In this document: piece by piece, positions 16,826-26,616 of the stretch
Numbering within the stretch: position 1 is the stretch's first letter
How the letters are laid out: every line of letters starts with the position of its first letter
Assembly: GCF_021012795.1 (NCBI RefSeq)
Contig: NZ_VFYU01000014.1
Location: 1 to 64,000, forward strand
DNA length: 64,000 bases
DNA from: Psychrobacter sp. I-STPA10
Lineage (GTDB): Bacteria > Pseudomonadota > Gammaproteobacteria > Pseudomonadales > Moraxellaceae
Direction: 5' to 3'
Made by a program: the position numbers and the translations under genes
Notes under the pieces: model-generated
Seen by the model: only the letters and a program-made list of their open reading frames with translations
What the model was told of the DNA's origin: nothing
Database searches by the model: none

Positions 16826-19633
16826 TTATCGACATTCATTTGGCTGTATATCAATATCATAAAAATGCTCACCATTTGGACGTTGAAACCTTAATGTGAC
16901 TGCTGGATTTTCTTGTTTAATCACTTGTAATAAAGATTCATAACAAAATAATGACTGGGCATTTTGAATACTGACCATCACTTCTTGAGCTAAAGTAATA
17001 TCAATAATTACCTTATTATTCATCTGCTCAATGCCCGTTATACGCATATTAGAATCTAAACTAAAAGTAGTCGGAATATGTTGGCGTACTTGGGAAACCG
17101 CTTTTTGTAGGTTGGCAGTATCTGTTGTGGTATTGGCTGCTGAAGTTGTGGGGTTATCGCTTTTAGCCGTTTTTTCATTATCAGCAGTGCTGTTCTTATC
17201 TTGAGTATTGCTATCTTGAGTACTGCTATCTTGTTGAGCAACCATTTGGCTACTATTGGTTGGCTCAATGTTATATGTTGTATCATCAGCACTGTCAGCA
17301 ACAAACAACCGCCAAACCGCATATAATATGCCAATGATTATTCCCCATTGCACAATGGTGGACAACCATGAAGTATTATTAACCGTTTCTACGCTATTAA
17401 TCGTGCCATCATCTGAGATGATATATTGCTCATCAGTGTGCTGATTAAGATAATCAAGCATCCACGCTTCAGCATTACGCAATCGCTCTTCAGGGATACT
17501 CACAGGCAAAATCTGTGCATCAATAAGCTGTTGTAAACGTCTTTGTGCAACAGGGTGACCTTTGTCACTTGCCTGCACCAACTGATTGCGTACTATTTCT
17601 AACACGGCTGGGCGATGTTGTAGATAGGCGTGCTGTTGCTCATCAAACATTGTCATATCGCTATTGCTATAATGTTTTACATTCAACCACAAATAACTCG
17701 TTTCACTAGAAACACGATTCTGCCAAATATCACTCGCTACCGCTGGACAAATCAATAAAATTTCTGCTACCCAACGATTCGCTCGCCAATCACCCATATT
17801 TAAAGCAGAATTTAGCCAAAATCCTGCTTCTTCAATAAATTGCGATACAAATTTGCCCACCAAATACAGATAGCTCAAATACAGCATGGCAGTAGTACTA
17901 CTACGTAATGGCTGTTGCGTCTGCTTATCATTTGCCTTGAAGTCATTGGGTTGGCGTTTATACGCCATCAGTCCCTTATTGGCTTGCAGCGTCAAATACC
18001 GAATTAACTTTATGGTTTGTGATGGTCTGATTTGAGGTTGCTGTAAAATTTTGGCAACTTTGGGCAACGCAGATTGCTGTAAGGATTGATTGTATTGCTC
18101 ATTGCTCAGCTCTGCCAATAACTCACTAAAATCTGCCAAACGTAAAGTCGCATATTTTTGCACCTGTTTATTATAATGCGTGCCATGCCCACTTTGTAGC
18201 TGAGCCATACAGTTTTGAATGTCAGCTTCATCAGGACGTTCTTCATAAAAACGCCGATAATTAGATTGACTTCTCGCAGCACAGCGTTTGATAAACCATT
18301 GATTATCTTCATTAACTGGTTGACTATAAATAACCTGCTGGGCTGATTTACCCAAATCGGGTAACTCTTCAGCTTGCGGATATAAAAGCTCAGTATACCC
18401 GTGCCAAAAATCTGCATCTTGCTCTAATAAGCTAATAAAGGCATTTGTTGTCTCTTGAGTACCTTGAGAATTGGTAGAGATGTCAGTCTGCCTATTAATG
18501 GCTAACCACTGCTGATAAAACTCAGTATGTTGCCAATAACGGGCAGGTAATACAGTCACTGCTGAACTATTGTTAGTAATTAAAATAGGAAACAAATTAT
18601 GGGATAATATACCGTTGGGCAGATGTGGTCGCCAAATAAAGATACTCGCCACACATAATGGCATGTGGGTCATACCACTGGGAACACGACCAAATAACCT
18701 TGTATATTCTTTAGTAATATGCTCAGCATATTCGGCTTTGTCAGATTCTACAGGCTGACTGCCTTTGAGAGTAAATAAACGCTTTGCCACCTTGCGTAAA
18801 GTTTGTACATCGGTGCGTCCACTGGGGTCAAACACCACTTCAGCAGGGTAAGACTGATACTCTCCTACTTCAAATAGCCCATTATTGGCTTGTACCAACG
18901 CTGCCCATACTACCCGCCCCTGTTGGTATAAACTCCCCAAAGATTGCATTTGTTTATAAAGTGGGTCGCTTAATATCCATTGATAAGGCAGTATTTGTAG
19001 ATAGGCAAGATGATGAGCAGGGGTCTGCATTAAAGCTTGTTTGCCCAAAAATGCCAATCTTTGTGGGGGTGGCTCAGGCAGTGATTCAGATGGATTTATA
19101 TCATCAGGAATAAAATAGGCAATACTGGCAAAAAGCGTTGTTTTTGGTGCATCACTAAATAAGCATTCATAAATAGCCACTAATGGCAAAAAATCGCATG
19201 TCTTTTTATTAAAGTTATCATAGGTGATAAAACGACAAATAAAAGCATGGCTAAACTGGGGAGCATAAGTTGACTCAAAGGTAGGACTTTCAGCTATATC
19301 AATAGTCGTATCATACCAAATGGGTGCTTGCTGACGTGCCCGCCCTACCACTTCGCCACAATAAAATGCCAGCAATCGCAAAAAATTATAATACTTGGGT
19401 TGTTGAATAAATGTCTCAATATTTACAAATATCTGTGTCCGCAAGCTATCTAGCAACACATCAAGCCGTTTGAGACTATTTAAACTATAATCTAAACGAC
19501 ATTGCTGTAATTGGCTAGTAAAAGCAAACTCATCATCTTCTACATTATTTGTAAAAAAAGAGTGCAAGCATTTTAAGGCTTGCACCGTTGCTAAGGTGGG
19601 CTGTTTGTGTGCTAAAAAATCAATGGTTGCCAT
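16826..19633 (-). CDS. Large hypothetical protein with one membrane anchor
   Basis: A 935-residue protein I cannot assign to a family. Residues 1 to about 760 are helical and soluble-looking, with a late Sel1/TPR-like stretch (ASDKGHPVAQRRLQQLID). One membrane segment follows (IVQWGIIIGILYAVWRLFV, about residues 768-786), then a Ser/Thr/Asn/Gln-rich linker (about 790-850) and a small C-terminal alpha/beta domain ending in PNECR. The layout suggests a large cytoplasmic part and a short outer domain. It lies directly upstream of smc on the same strand with no terminator between, so it may be cotranscribed. GAGC precedes the ATG. Confidence 0.7.
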   Translation of the reverse strand: MATIDFLAHKQPTLATVQALKCLHSFFTNNVEDDEFAFTSQLQQCRLDYSLNSLKRLDVLLDSLRTQIFVNIETFIQQPKYYNFLRLLAFYCGEVVGRARQQAPIWYDTTIDIAESPTFESTYAPQFSHAFICRFITYDNFNKKTCDFLPLVAIYECLFSDAPKTTLFASIAYFIPDDINPSESLPEPPPQRLAFLGKQALMQTPAHHLAYLQILPYQWILSDPLYKQMQSLGSLYQQGRVVWAALVQANNGLFEVGEYQSYPAEVVFDPSGRTDVQTLRKVAKRLFTLKGSQPVESDKAEYAEHITKEYTRLFGRVPSGMTHMPLCVASIFIWRPHLPNGILSHNLFPILITNNSSAVTVLPARYWQHTEFYQQWLAINRQTDISTNSQGTQETTNAFISLLEQDADFWHGYTELLYPQAEELPDLGKSAQQVIYSQPVNEDNQWFIKRCAARSQSNYRRFYEERPDEADIQNCMAQLQSGHGTHYNKQVQKYATLRLADFSELLAELSNEQYNQSLQQSALPKVAKILQQPQIRPSQTIKLIRYLTLQANKGLMAYKRQPNDFKANDKQTQQPLRSSTTAMLYLSYLYLVGKFVSQFIEEAGFWLNSALNMGDWRANRWVAEILLICPAVASDIWQNRVSSETSYLWLNVKHYSNSDMTMFDEQQHAYLQHRPAVLEIVRNQLVQASDKGHPVAQRRLQQLIDAQILPVSIPEERLRNAEAWMLDYLNQHTDEQYIISDDGTINSVETVNNTSWLSTIVQWGIIIGILYAVWRLFVADSADDTTYNIEPTNSSQMVAQQDSSTQDSNTQDKNSTADNEKTAKSDNPTTSAANTTTDTANLQKAVSQVRQHIPTTFSLDSNMRITGIEQMNNKVIIDITLAQEVMVSIQNAQSLFCYESLLQVIKQENPAVTLRFQRPNGEHFYDIDIQPNECR

Positions 19634-19744
19634 AATTAGCTCATTAAAGTTTATGTACCAGTAATATCAATAAAAACCGATTCCATTAGCATGTCCATGA
19701 TTTAAACCATGACATCTTCATATAAAAAATTTTAAATATTTCTC

Positions 19745-19977
19745 GGGTCTGTTGAACATTTATCTTCATAGGAAAAATTGAGATACTGATTTTAACAAAT
19801 AGTGTCTTAGTCAAGGCAATGAATGCAGGTAGCTTTTGTTAATAACAGCAGGATATTAACAAGTTACCAGTTCATTAACGCTTTATCATACAAATTTAGC
19901 CAATTTTTACATGAAAGTAAAAAGTAGTTATATCCTTTGTGGATATTAGCCTGACGGGGTGAAAGTTCAACAGACTC
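19745..19977. repeat. MITE-like element, family A, copy 2
   Basis: A 233-bp copy of the element at 2605-2818, inverted relative to it. Ends are GGGTCTGTTGAACATTTA and, from the other side, GAGTCTGTTGAACTTTCA. Internal blocks such as GCTACTTTTTACTTTCATG-like and CTGCTGTTATTAACAAAAGC segments match copy 1. About 19 bases longer than copy 1, with divergence mainly in the middle. No coding capacity. Fills the gap between the 935-aa gene start and the binding-protein gene. Confidence 0.85.
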
Positions 19978-20048
19978 TACTTAATTTTAGTGCACTATTA
20001 AATTAGGTTTGCGCTATATGTCATTATCTTTAGCAGCCACCATAAATA

Positions 20049-20083
20049 CAAAAATCCCTCACTGATAAAATGAGGGGTTTTTA
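20049..20083. terminator. Terminator of first binding-protein gene
   Basis: AAAAATCCCTCA and TGAGGGGTTTTT arms around a short loop, about 65 bases after the stop at 20146. Nearly identical to the hairpin at 22061-22095 along with about 30 bases of flanking sequence, showing the terminator was duplicated with the gene. Confidence 0.85.
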
Positions 20084-20145
20084 TAATATCATTAATATTT
20101 TATTGGATCGACTATATATTAAACACTAAATTCTTATAAATATTA

Positions 20146-21060
20146 TTACTGCACCGTATCCAACATGTGATTCTGCTTATCTAAATCTGCTGTTAAATCT
20201 TTACCAAACCATTTTTGTGTTAGCTTTGTATAGGTACCATCAGCTTTTACTGTCTGCAATCCTAAATTAATTTTTTTAATTAGCTCAGGATTACTTTTTT
20301 GGGCAATCATAACTTTTCTTGCACCATTATCATCAAGCTTGCCATAATCATAGTATTTAACATCACCCAAATCCAAATTATTTAAAGTATAGCGAATAAC
20401 ACCAGAATCACCTGCGATGGCATCAACTTTTCCTTGGGCCATAGATTGTACCGCTAAATAAATGGTAGGATACTGTTCAATTGCTATCAAACCAGGATTG
20501 TCTGCACTAAAATGACGATAAGGTGCGGAACTATCCAAGACACCTAATTTTAATCCTTGCAAGTCTTCTACATCTTTAATGGTAATATTATTATCTATAT
20601 AAGCAATGGTATTTGGCAGTGGTGCATAAGGTTCTGATAGTATATATTTTGCATTACGCTCATCACTGTATACTGTACCACCAATAATTAAATTACGATT
20701 ACCACTATCTAACTTATCGAAGGTTTCTTCCCATGGATCACCCAAAATTTCAACTTTAAAACCTTCTCTTTCACCAATGGCTCGAATCAACTCAGCATCA
20801 AAACCAGTCACCTGTCCATTGTCATCCTTTAACCCATAAGGAGGATAATTAGCATCGGCACTAATAATGATAGTAGGGGCATCATCAGGTAAATTACTTA
20901 TAGGTATCTGAGTATCACTTTGAGTTTCTGGCTCAGCAACGACTTCAGCTGTGGTCTCTGTTTCTACTTTAGCTATTTGATTTACTTCACTTTTTTTATT
21001 ACAGCCAAATAAACTCAAACCCAAAACAACAGGCAATATGATGGATAATACAGGTTTCAT
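20146..21060 (-). CDS. Amino-acid ABC transporter substrate-binding lipoprotein
   Basis: A 304-residue family 3 solute-binding protein. The signal peptide ends in a lipobox (LGLSLFGC), then an acidic Thr/Glu linker to about residue 58, then the binding fold: ADANYPPYGLKDDNGQVTGF (ligand-binding start), DSSAPYRHF and DAIAGDSGVIRYTL. The family captures polar amino acids for an inner-membrane ABC permease, but no permease or ATPase lies here, so it is an orphan. Close paralogue at 22153-23073; both share the same terminator sequence. Confidence 0.88.
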   Translation of the reverse strand: MKPVLSIILPVVLGLSLFGCNKKSEVNQIAKVETETTAEVVAEPETQSDTQIPISNLPDDAPTIIISADANYPPYGLKDDNGQVTGFDAELIRAIGEREGFKVEILGDPWEETFDKLDSGNRNLIIGGTVYSDERNAKYILSEPYAPLPNTIAYIDNNITIKDVEDLQGLKLGVLDSSAPYRHFSADNPGLIAIEQYPTIYLAVQSMAQGKVDAIAGDSGVIRYTLNNLDLGDVKYYDYGKLDDNGARKVMIAQKSNPELIKKINLGLQTVKADGTYTKLTQKWFGKDLTADLDKQNHMLDTVQ

Positions 21061-21541
21061 AGTTTTTCCCTAAAATCTATATGATGATATCTTTTTATGA
21101 TTTTTCTTTTTTTACTTTCCAATTTTGCTGATATTACAATTGCAAATCTTGAGAATCCTTTTTGCAATAGCAAACCAAAACTTATAAAAAATTAGTCGCA
21201 AAATATATCTTTATTAATGAATTATTTAATTAATATCATGTATGTCATTATCTTGTAATATAAAATACACTTTACACACAATAAAATGTAAACAAATAAA
21301 TTGCAAGTAAAATTTACCCTATTACTAGCATGGATATAGAATAATATTATTTATTATAATAAAATCAATTAGATATATTTTTATTGTTAATTTTTATCAC
21401 ATACAAAATAAAATGATGGATTTTTTGACTGCCACTATTTTTGTAGAAAAATTCATTGAAATAATGATTGATAAACACAGATAAATACAAATAGAAACAA
21501 CAGAAAAGAAGTGGCGTCTTCTGCCTAATTTTAATGAGCTA
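21061..21541. other. AT-rich intergenic region
   Basis: This 481-bp gap shows no gene. It should hold the promoter of the binding-protein gene at 20146-21060. It is extremely AT-rich, with several TATAAT-like sequences (for example near 21340-21360), too many to choose one. Confidence 0.5.
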
Positions 21542-22018
21542 TCAAGCTAGGATTGAGCCCGTATAAACTGAAACAAGGACAGCCACAGCAAAAATAATAT
21601 CTTTTAAACACTGAATTTGCTGCTCTTTTTTATTAATAGGAATATCCAAAATCACCTTTTGTTTGCAAGTATCAACAAAGCCAATACAGCCTCTTTTTTG
21701 CCAATTTTCAAATCTTTTTTCTGCCTCAGCTTCACTTAAAAATTGATAAAAACTTGGCTCAAAACCTGTACCTTGTTGCGTAATTTGTTTGTCGTGCCAT
21801 GTAAAGCTAAATTGACCATCAATATAGTAATAATATTTTGCTGATGACCAACCGACTTTTCTGCTTAATATGTCATAACAATGGCAAGTTACGCCCACTT
21901 TAGGACGATACGGATAACGGTATAACACCCATAAGCCCCATAAAGCAGAAACCATAAAATAAACACCAATCATTATGCCAATTAGGTTGAACGATTCTAT
22001 ATTCAAATTATTTAGCAT
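21542..22018 (-). CDS. Hypothetical membrane protein
   Basis: A 158-residue protein starting MLNNLNIESF (GTGAGGATACA just upstream of the ATG at 22018). It has an N-terminal membrane segment (LIGIMIGVYFMVSALWGLWVLY), a soluble middle with SRKVGWSSAKYYYYIDG, which reads like the DUF3592-type extracytoplasmic domain, and a C-terminal membrane segment (IIFAVAVLVSVYTGSIL). It lies between the two duplicated binding-protein genes and is not itself duplicated. An upstream frame to 22111 runs into the terminator of the next gene and is rejected. Function unknown. Confidence 0.65.
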   Translation of the reverse strand: MLNNLNIESFNLIGIMIGVYFMVSALWGLWVLYRYPYRPKVGVTCHCYDILSRKVGWSSAKYYYYIDGQFSFTWHDKQITQQGTGFEPSFYQFLSEAEAEKRFENWQKRGCIGFVDTCKQKVILDIPINKKEQQIQCLKDIIFAVAVLVSVYTGSILA

Positions 22019-22060
22019 TGTATCCTCACCCACCTTTATCTTTAGCAGCCACCATAAACA

Positions 22061-22095
22061 AAAAAATCCCTCACTGATAAAATGAGGGATTTTTA
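22061..22095. terminator. Terminator of second binding-protein gene
   Basis: AAAAATCCCTCA/TGAGGGATTTTT hairpin, matching 20049-20083 almost base for base. About 58 bases beyond the stop at 22153. Confidence 0.85.
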
Positions 22096-22152
22096 TAATG
22101 TCATAAACCATAATACTAGATTGACTAAAGCATACTAAAGATTAGAAGCTTA

Positions 22153-23073
22153 TTATTGTGCAGTTTTTAGTATTTGCTCTTGCTTATCTAGCTCTGGCGT
22201 CAAATCGTAACCAAACCATTTTTCTGTTAATTTTGCATAAGTACCATCTTCTTTGATTGCAGCCAATCCTTCATTTATTTGTACTAATAACTCAGGATTA
22301 TCTTTTTTGATGATCATTACTTTTCTTGCGCCACTTTCTTCTAACCCTTCATAATTAAAGTATTTAGGCTTACTATCACCCAAATCCATATTATTTAAAG
22401 TATAGCGAATCACACCTGAATCACCTGCGACAGCATCAACTTTACCTTGAAGCATTGCTTGTATTGTCAGATAAATAGTTGGATATTGTTCAATGGCTGC
22501 TAGACCAGGATTGTTAGCACTAAAAAAGCGATAAGGTGATGAGCTTTCTAACACACCTAATTTTAAGCCTTTCAGATCTTCGACATTATTAATCTTAAGA
22601 TTATCATTTAAATAAGCAATAGTATTTGGTAGAGGCACATAAGGGGAAGATAATAAATATTTAGACTCACGTTCTGCACTATGAGTTATACCTGCTACTA
22701 TTAAATCACGATTTCCATTTTCAAGATTCGTAAACACTTCTTCCCATGGACTATCTAAAATTTCAACTTTAAACCCTTCTTTTTCACCAATGGCATGAAT
22801 TAAGTCAATATCAAAACCAATAGGATTACCTTTATCATCTTTTAATTCATAAGGAGGATAGTTTGCATCTGTGCCAACAATTAGGGTTGGAGCATCATCG
22901 GGTAAGCTGCTAACTGTCGCTTCATTATCAGATGGTGTTGATGTCTCAGTAGCCACTTCTGTTGTGGTTTCTGTTTGTGCTTCAGGTGTTTGATTGACAT
23001 CATTTTTTTGATTACAACCTACTAGGCTTAAACCAAAAAAAATAGGTAATATAAAAGACAAAATAGGTTTCAT
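22153..23073 (-). CDS. Amino-acid ABC transporter substrate-binding lipoprotein (paralogue)
   Basis: A 306-residue solute-binding protein starting MKPILSFILP with lipobox LSLVGC. The ATG at 23073 is preferred to the frame start 18 codons up because it matches the paralogue and gives a proper signal peptide. The binding fold has TDANYPPYELKDDKGNPIGF, ESSSPYRFF and DAVAGDSGVIRYTL. Residues are largely conserved with the protein at 20146-21060, with small changes at ligand-contact positions (Gly for Glu after PPY), so specificity may differ. No permease adjacent. Confidence 0.88.
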   Translation of the reverse strand: MKPILSFILPIFFGLSLVGCNQKNDVNQTPEAQTETTTEVATETSTPSDNEATVSSLPDDAPTLIVGTDANYPPYELKDDKGNPIGFDIDLIHAIGEKEGFKVEILDSPWEEVFTNLENGNRDLIVAGITHSAERESKYLLSSPYVPLPNTIAYLNDNLKINNVEDLKGLKLGVLESSSPYRFFSANNPGLAAIEQYPTIYLTIQAMLQGKVDAVAGDSGVIRYTLNNMDLGDSKPKYFNYEGLEESGARKVMIIKKDNPELLVQINEGLAAIKEDGTYAKLTEKWFGYDLTPELDKQEQILKTAQ

Positions 23074-23448
23074 AGTTATTTTCCAAAATTCCAGATTATG
23101 ATGTTTTTGTACAATTCCTTTTTTCAAACTCTAACTTCACTAAGTTTTGATTTCCAAAATTATGACTTTGCATTTATATCCATTAAAAATCAATAACTTA
23201 TTAAACTCTCAAACACAAAATATACTTATCCAAATAAATATATTCTATTATTTATAAAGTATGAATGTATAAATTCCTAGAAAATATTAAATCTTAGCTA
23301 TTGAAATTGCAAGTTATATTTAACACTATATTATAATTATTAGAGTAAATTATTCATTGCTTCACTAGCGTTATCTGCTCAATCAAATTTTATTAGGATA
23401 ACCAACCTACTTTATTAATATTACCATCATAAAAGCCATCAGTATCCT

Positions 23449-23540
23449 CAATAGGACTTACGCAATTTTATAGATTGTCAGCGACTGGGAATTATTTACT
23501 CGCTGACTATAATCGTTTTTTGACTATAAAATTCCCATAC
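23449..23540. repeat. Partial relative of element family B
   Basis: TAGGACTTACGCAATTTTAT followed by a TCAGCGA/TCGCTGA hairpin (around ATTATTTAC). About 60 bases match 28635-28700, inside the family B element. It overlaps the 3' end of the TauE gene at 23524, so the insertion may have supplied the last codons. Confidence 0.6.
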
Positions 23541-24339
23541 CAGCCAGTCCCGACCACAATAACTGTCCGCCAGCAAAGGTTAGTAATACACCAAACGCTT
23601 TTTTTAATGTTGCCGCTGGTAGTTGATGTGCCCATTTTGCACCAAGTTTGGCGGTGATAAAACTGGCAATAGAGATACAAATAAAACCTGTAATATTAAC
23701 AAAACCAATTGTGCCAGCAGGTAGATTTGCCACATCTTGCCCAAACCACGCAAAGCCCAACGCTCCTGCCACCGCAATCGGTAAGCCACATGCCGCTGAT
23801 GTACCAACAGATTGACGCATGGGCAGTCCGGACCAATTCAAAAAGGGGACGGTTAAGCTCCCCCCACCAATACCAAATATTGCTGAGGCAAGCCCGATAC
23901 CTGTGCCTGCACCAAACTGTACTGGTGGTTTGGGCAGTGGTTTTCCCACTTGCTCCTTATTAGACAAAAACAGCATTTTAAAGGCTACCAACAATGCTGC
24001 CGCACCAATCATTGCTTGCAGCATCTGCCCATTGATTTGATCTGCAATGGCTGCTCCTGACACACTACCAATCACTAACCCACCCGCCATATACTTCCAT
24101 ACATCCCAGCGCACACTACCACGCTTATTGTGTGCCATCAGTGAGCTAATCGAGGTCACAATGATGGTTGCTAATGATGTCCCCACTGCCAAGTGAGCCA
24201 CCACCTCTGGTGAATAGCCATAAGCAGTAAATATCCATACCAACGCAGGCACAATAATCATGCCTCCGCCAATCCCAAATAGCCCAGCACATACTCCTGC
24301 AAACATGCCTGCCAATACAAACCATAGCAACATTGTCAT
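23524..24339 (-). CDS. TauE/SafE-family membrane transporter
   Basis: A 271-residue protein with about eight membrane segments in two related halves. The first has LFGIGGGMIIVPALVWIF and the second AIFGIGGGSLTVPFLNW, the paired GIGGG-VP motifs of the TauE/SafE (DUF81) family, proposed to export sulfite or organosulfonates. Substrate cannot be told. Monocistronic: the Nudix gene upstream has its own terminator. The 3' end touches a repeat at 23449-23540. Confidence 0.9.
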   Translation of the reverse strand: MTMLLWFVLAGMFAGVCAGLFGIGGGMIIVPALVWIFTAYGYSPEVVAHLAVGTSLATIIVTSISSLMAHNKRGSVRWDVWKYMAGGLVIGSVSGAAIADQINGQMLQAMIGAAALLVAFKMLFLSNKEQVGKPLPKPPVQFGAGTGIGLASAIFGIGGGSLTVPFLNWSGLPMRQSVGTSAACGLPIAVAGALGFAWFGQDVANLPAGTIGFVNITGFICISIASFITAKLGAKWAHQLPAATLKKAFGVLLTFAGGQLLWSGLAGMGIL

Positions 24340-24407
24340 GACTTATCCTTAATCGCTCTCATCGCTTTAATTGCTCTAATAAAAACAAACTAAAACTGAT
24401 ACCTATT

Positions 24408-24440
24408 AAAAAAAATAAAACCGCCAATCGAGCGGCTTTA
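24408..24440 (-). terminator. Terminator after the CoA-type Nudix gene
   Basis: On the minus strand GCCGC and GCGGT arms with a seven-base loop, followed by TTTATTTTTTTT. About 35 bases past the stop at 24475. Confidence 0.7.
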
Positions 24441-24474
24441 GGTTGCATAAATACAGCAGATATAGCCTAAAAAC

Positions 24475-25263
24475 TTATTCATCTGCCATACGATAATACC
24501 ATTCTACCTGCCTATCAAAGCCTATCTTTAATAAACTGGCGATGATTTTACCTGTCAGCCCCCACACTGTCTCGTTATCAATAATCCAACTTGGTGTTGC
24601 CACCATAGACGATTGTTCATTTTGCTTATAGGTAAAAACATAATCTACCGTAGGCTGAGTCATCAGCGTCTCAAAATCCGCCCAAAATATACGCTCAATT
24701 TCGCCAAGCTCAGGCACATAGGTCACATTAGGGGAAACCAAAGCGACAATCGGACGCACGCTTAAGCCTGCCTTGGAGGTTTGTATGGGCAGTTGCCCAA
24801 CGATTTGTACTTGGCTTGGTGGCAGCGCAGTCTCTTCACACGCTTCTCGTAGTGCGGTCACGATGTTATTACCATCACTCGGCTCATATTTGCCACCTGC
24901 AAACGACACTTGCCCTGCATGTGATTTTAGATGCCCTGCCCGCCTTGTGAGTAATAACTTCGGCTTTGACTCATGAGTGATGGCAACCAACACGGACGCA
25001 TCAGCAATGGGGGTATTTTTTAAAGCAGATAAAATACGACTGGCTGTTTGAATATCATGATTTTGGGCTGTATCACTTTTTATAGACACATCATCAATAT
25101 TGCCAATCAGCTCATTTTGTAATTGCTGTGCCAATTGACGCAAACTTGCTGGTTGAATGTGTGCTGGCAACACCACCGCCAACTCATCAAAACGCAGTGA
25201 ATGAGGGGCAGAACGCAACGTATTTTCTAGATGAATATAAAGATTATCTTTTGATTTTGACAT
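24475..25263 (-). CDS. CoA pyrophosphatase-like Nudix hydrolase
   Basis: A 262-residue protein with a Nudix domain (about residues 85-235). The Nudix box is visible as GGKYEPSDGN...ALREACEETALP, and the upstream SHAGQVSFAGG segment matches the NuCoA signature (LxxHxGQxxFPGG) of CoA-pyrophosphatases such as NudL. It would cleave CoA or its derivatives to phosphopantetheine and adenosine bisphosphate, using Mg or Mn. The N-terminal 80 residues are a helical extension. Starts MSKSKDNLY; own terminator. Confidence 0.85.
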   Translation of the reverse strand: MSKSKDNLYIHLENTLRSAPHSLRFDELAVVLPAHIQPASLRQLAQQLQNELIGNIDDVSIKSDTAQNHDIQTASRILSALKNTPIADASVLVAITHESKPKLLLTRRAGHLKSHAGQVSFAGGKYEPSDGNNIVTALREACEETALPPSQVQIVGQLPIQTSKAGLSVRPIVALVSPNVTYVPELGEIERIFWADFETLMTQPTVDYVFTYKQNEQSSMVATPSWIIDNETVWGLTGKIIASLLKIGFDRQVEWYYRMADE

Positions 25264-25572
25264 GAGTAATTACAACAATATGAGTCAGTTTGACAGGCTA
25301 AATAAGTATTTTATCAACCGCTAGCCTACCGTAAAATGTAACCACTTGCACCTTTTTTATGCTGACTTTTGATACGGTTTTGATAAAGAAACACAGGCTA
25401 AATTTTACTGATGCAATAGTTATTGCTGAATGATTCTTTGCTGACTTGATAGCAAATAGGCAAGCTATCATAAATGATAAAGCGTTCCGCTCACCACAAC
25501 TACCATGCTATTATTGGCATTCAAATATAACAATATCAATCAAAGATATAGATAAGTAATAAGGGCATAACA
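25264..25572. other. Divergent promoter region
   Basis: A 309-bp gap between the minus-strand NudL-like gene and the plus-strand Nudix gene. It should hold both promoters; I see no repeat, RNA gene or clear operator. Confidence 0.4.
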
Positions 25573-26136
25573 ATGGCGTACTGTCTACAATGCGGACACA
25601 AAGCAGAATATAAAATCCCAGAAGATGACCACAATACCCGCTTGGTTTGCCCCGATTGTGGCTATATTTATTATGAAAACCCCAAAGTTATCTGTGGTGC
25701 ATTGGTGATATATGAGCACAAAGTATTGCTATGCCGCCGCGCCATTGAGCCGCGTTATGGCTACTGGACACTGCCTGCTGGCTTTATGGAAATTGGCGAA
25801 ACCATCGCTGAGGGGGCAGCGCGTGAAACTGTTGAAGAAGCCGACGCCATCGCCATCAATCCCCATTTATACTGCATCTATGACATTCCTGATATTGGGC
25901 AGATTTATGTTTTATACCTCACCGATTTACAAGATGGCAAGTTTGGTACAGGTATTGAAAGCCTAGAATGTGCGTTATTTAGCGAAGAGGATATCCCATG
26001 GGACGAGATTGCATTTGAAGCGGTAAAACGCACCCTAACCCATTATTTTGCTGACCGCCAACACTGGCAAGCTCACAATGACTTCCCATTGCATCAAGAA
26101 ACCATTGCCAAAGATAAAAGCATCAAGCGTTATTAG
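25573..26136 (+). CDS. Nudix hydrolase with N-terminal zinc ribbon
   Basis: A 187-residue protein. A zinc ribbon comes first (CLQCGHKAE...CPDCGYIYY, residues 4-30), then a Nudix domain with the box GFMEIGETIAEGAARETVEE near residues 75-95. The layout resembles NudC-like proteins and the small zinc-ribbon Nudix group that act on nucleotide sugars or ADP-ribose. The C-terminal tail is polar. No NADH pyrophosphatase-specific motif seen, so the substrate is open. Ends just before the minus-strand Lrp gene (convergent, 12-base gap). Confidence 0.85.
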   Translation: MAYCLQCGHKAEYKIPEDDHNTRLVCPDCGYIYYENPKVICGALVIYEHKVLLCRRAIEPRYGYWTLPAGFMEIGETIAEGAARETVEEADAIAINPHLYCIYDIPDIGQIYVLYLTDLQDGKFGTGIESLECALFSEEDIPWDEIAFEAVKRTLTHYFADRQHWQAHNDFPLHQETIAKDKSIKRY

Positions 26137-26148
26137 GGTCAAGTAATT

Positions 26149-26616
26149 CTAATCCAAAGTAATTTTTGTGCCACTTTTGGTAAAGTTCATCACAAACTGA
26201 CTTTTAAAATTACGCACATTGTTTTCATAGGTCAAAGTATCACGGGTGAAACGGTGGTAATCGCTCATATTTTTGGCATTGACCACCAATAAAAAATCAA
26301 AATCACCCGATACTTCATAACAGCTCATCACCTGTGGTTGGTCATGCATCAACCTTTCAAAGCGATGTTGCATCGAAGTATTGGAACGCTCCATTTCTAT
26401 CATCACAAAAGCGGTCAGCCCATAGCCTACTTTGGTGGGGTCAACAATGGCAACCTGCTTGCTAATCACGCCTGTTTCTATTAAATGTTGCACGCGTCGC
26501 TGCGCCGTGGCAACCGAAACATGCACCTTTTCAGCAATCACTTTGAGAGGCAATGTCACATCATCTTGCAATAAATTTAAAATGGCTTTGTCTGTATCGT
26601 CTAATTGATGCGTCAT
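26149..26616 (-). CDS. Lrp/AsnC-family transcriptional regulator
   Basis: A 155-residue regulator: N-terminal winged helix (LDDTDKAILNLLQDD, then VHVSVATAQRRVQHLIETG) and C-terminal RAM effector domain with SCYEVSGDFDFLLVV. Lrp-family proteins sense amino acids and often control a neighbouring transporter. It is divergent from the RarD-like exporter at 26862, with a 245-bp spacer, so it probably regulates that gene and itself. The GDFDFLL motif is intact, consistent with ligand binding. Confidence 0.9.
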   Translation of the reverse strand: MTHQLDDTDKAILNLLQDDVTLPLKVIAEKVHVSVATAQRRVQHLIETGVISKQVAIVDPTKVGYGLTAFVMIEMERSNTSMQHRFERLMHDQPQVMSCYEVSGDFDFLLVVNAKNMSDYHRFTRDTLTYENNVRNFKSQFVMNFTKSGTKITLD

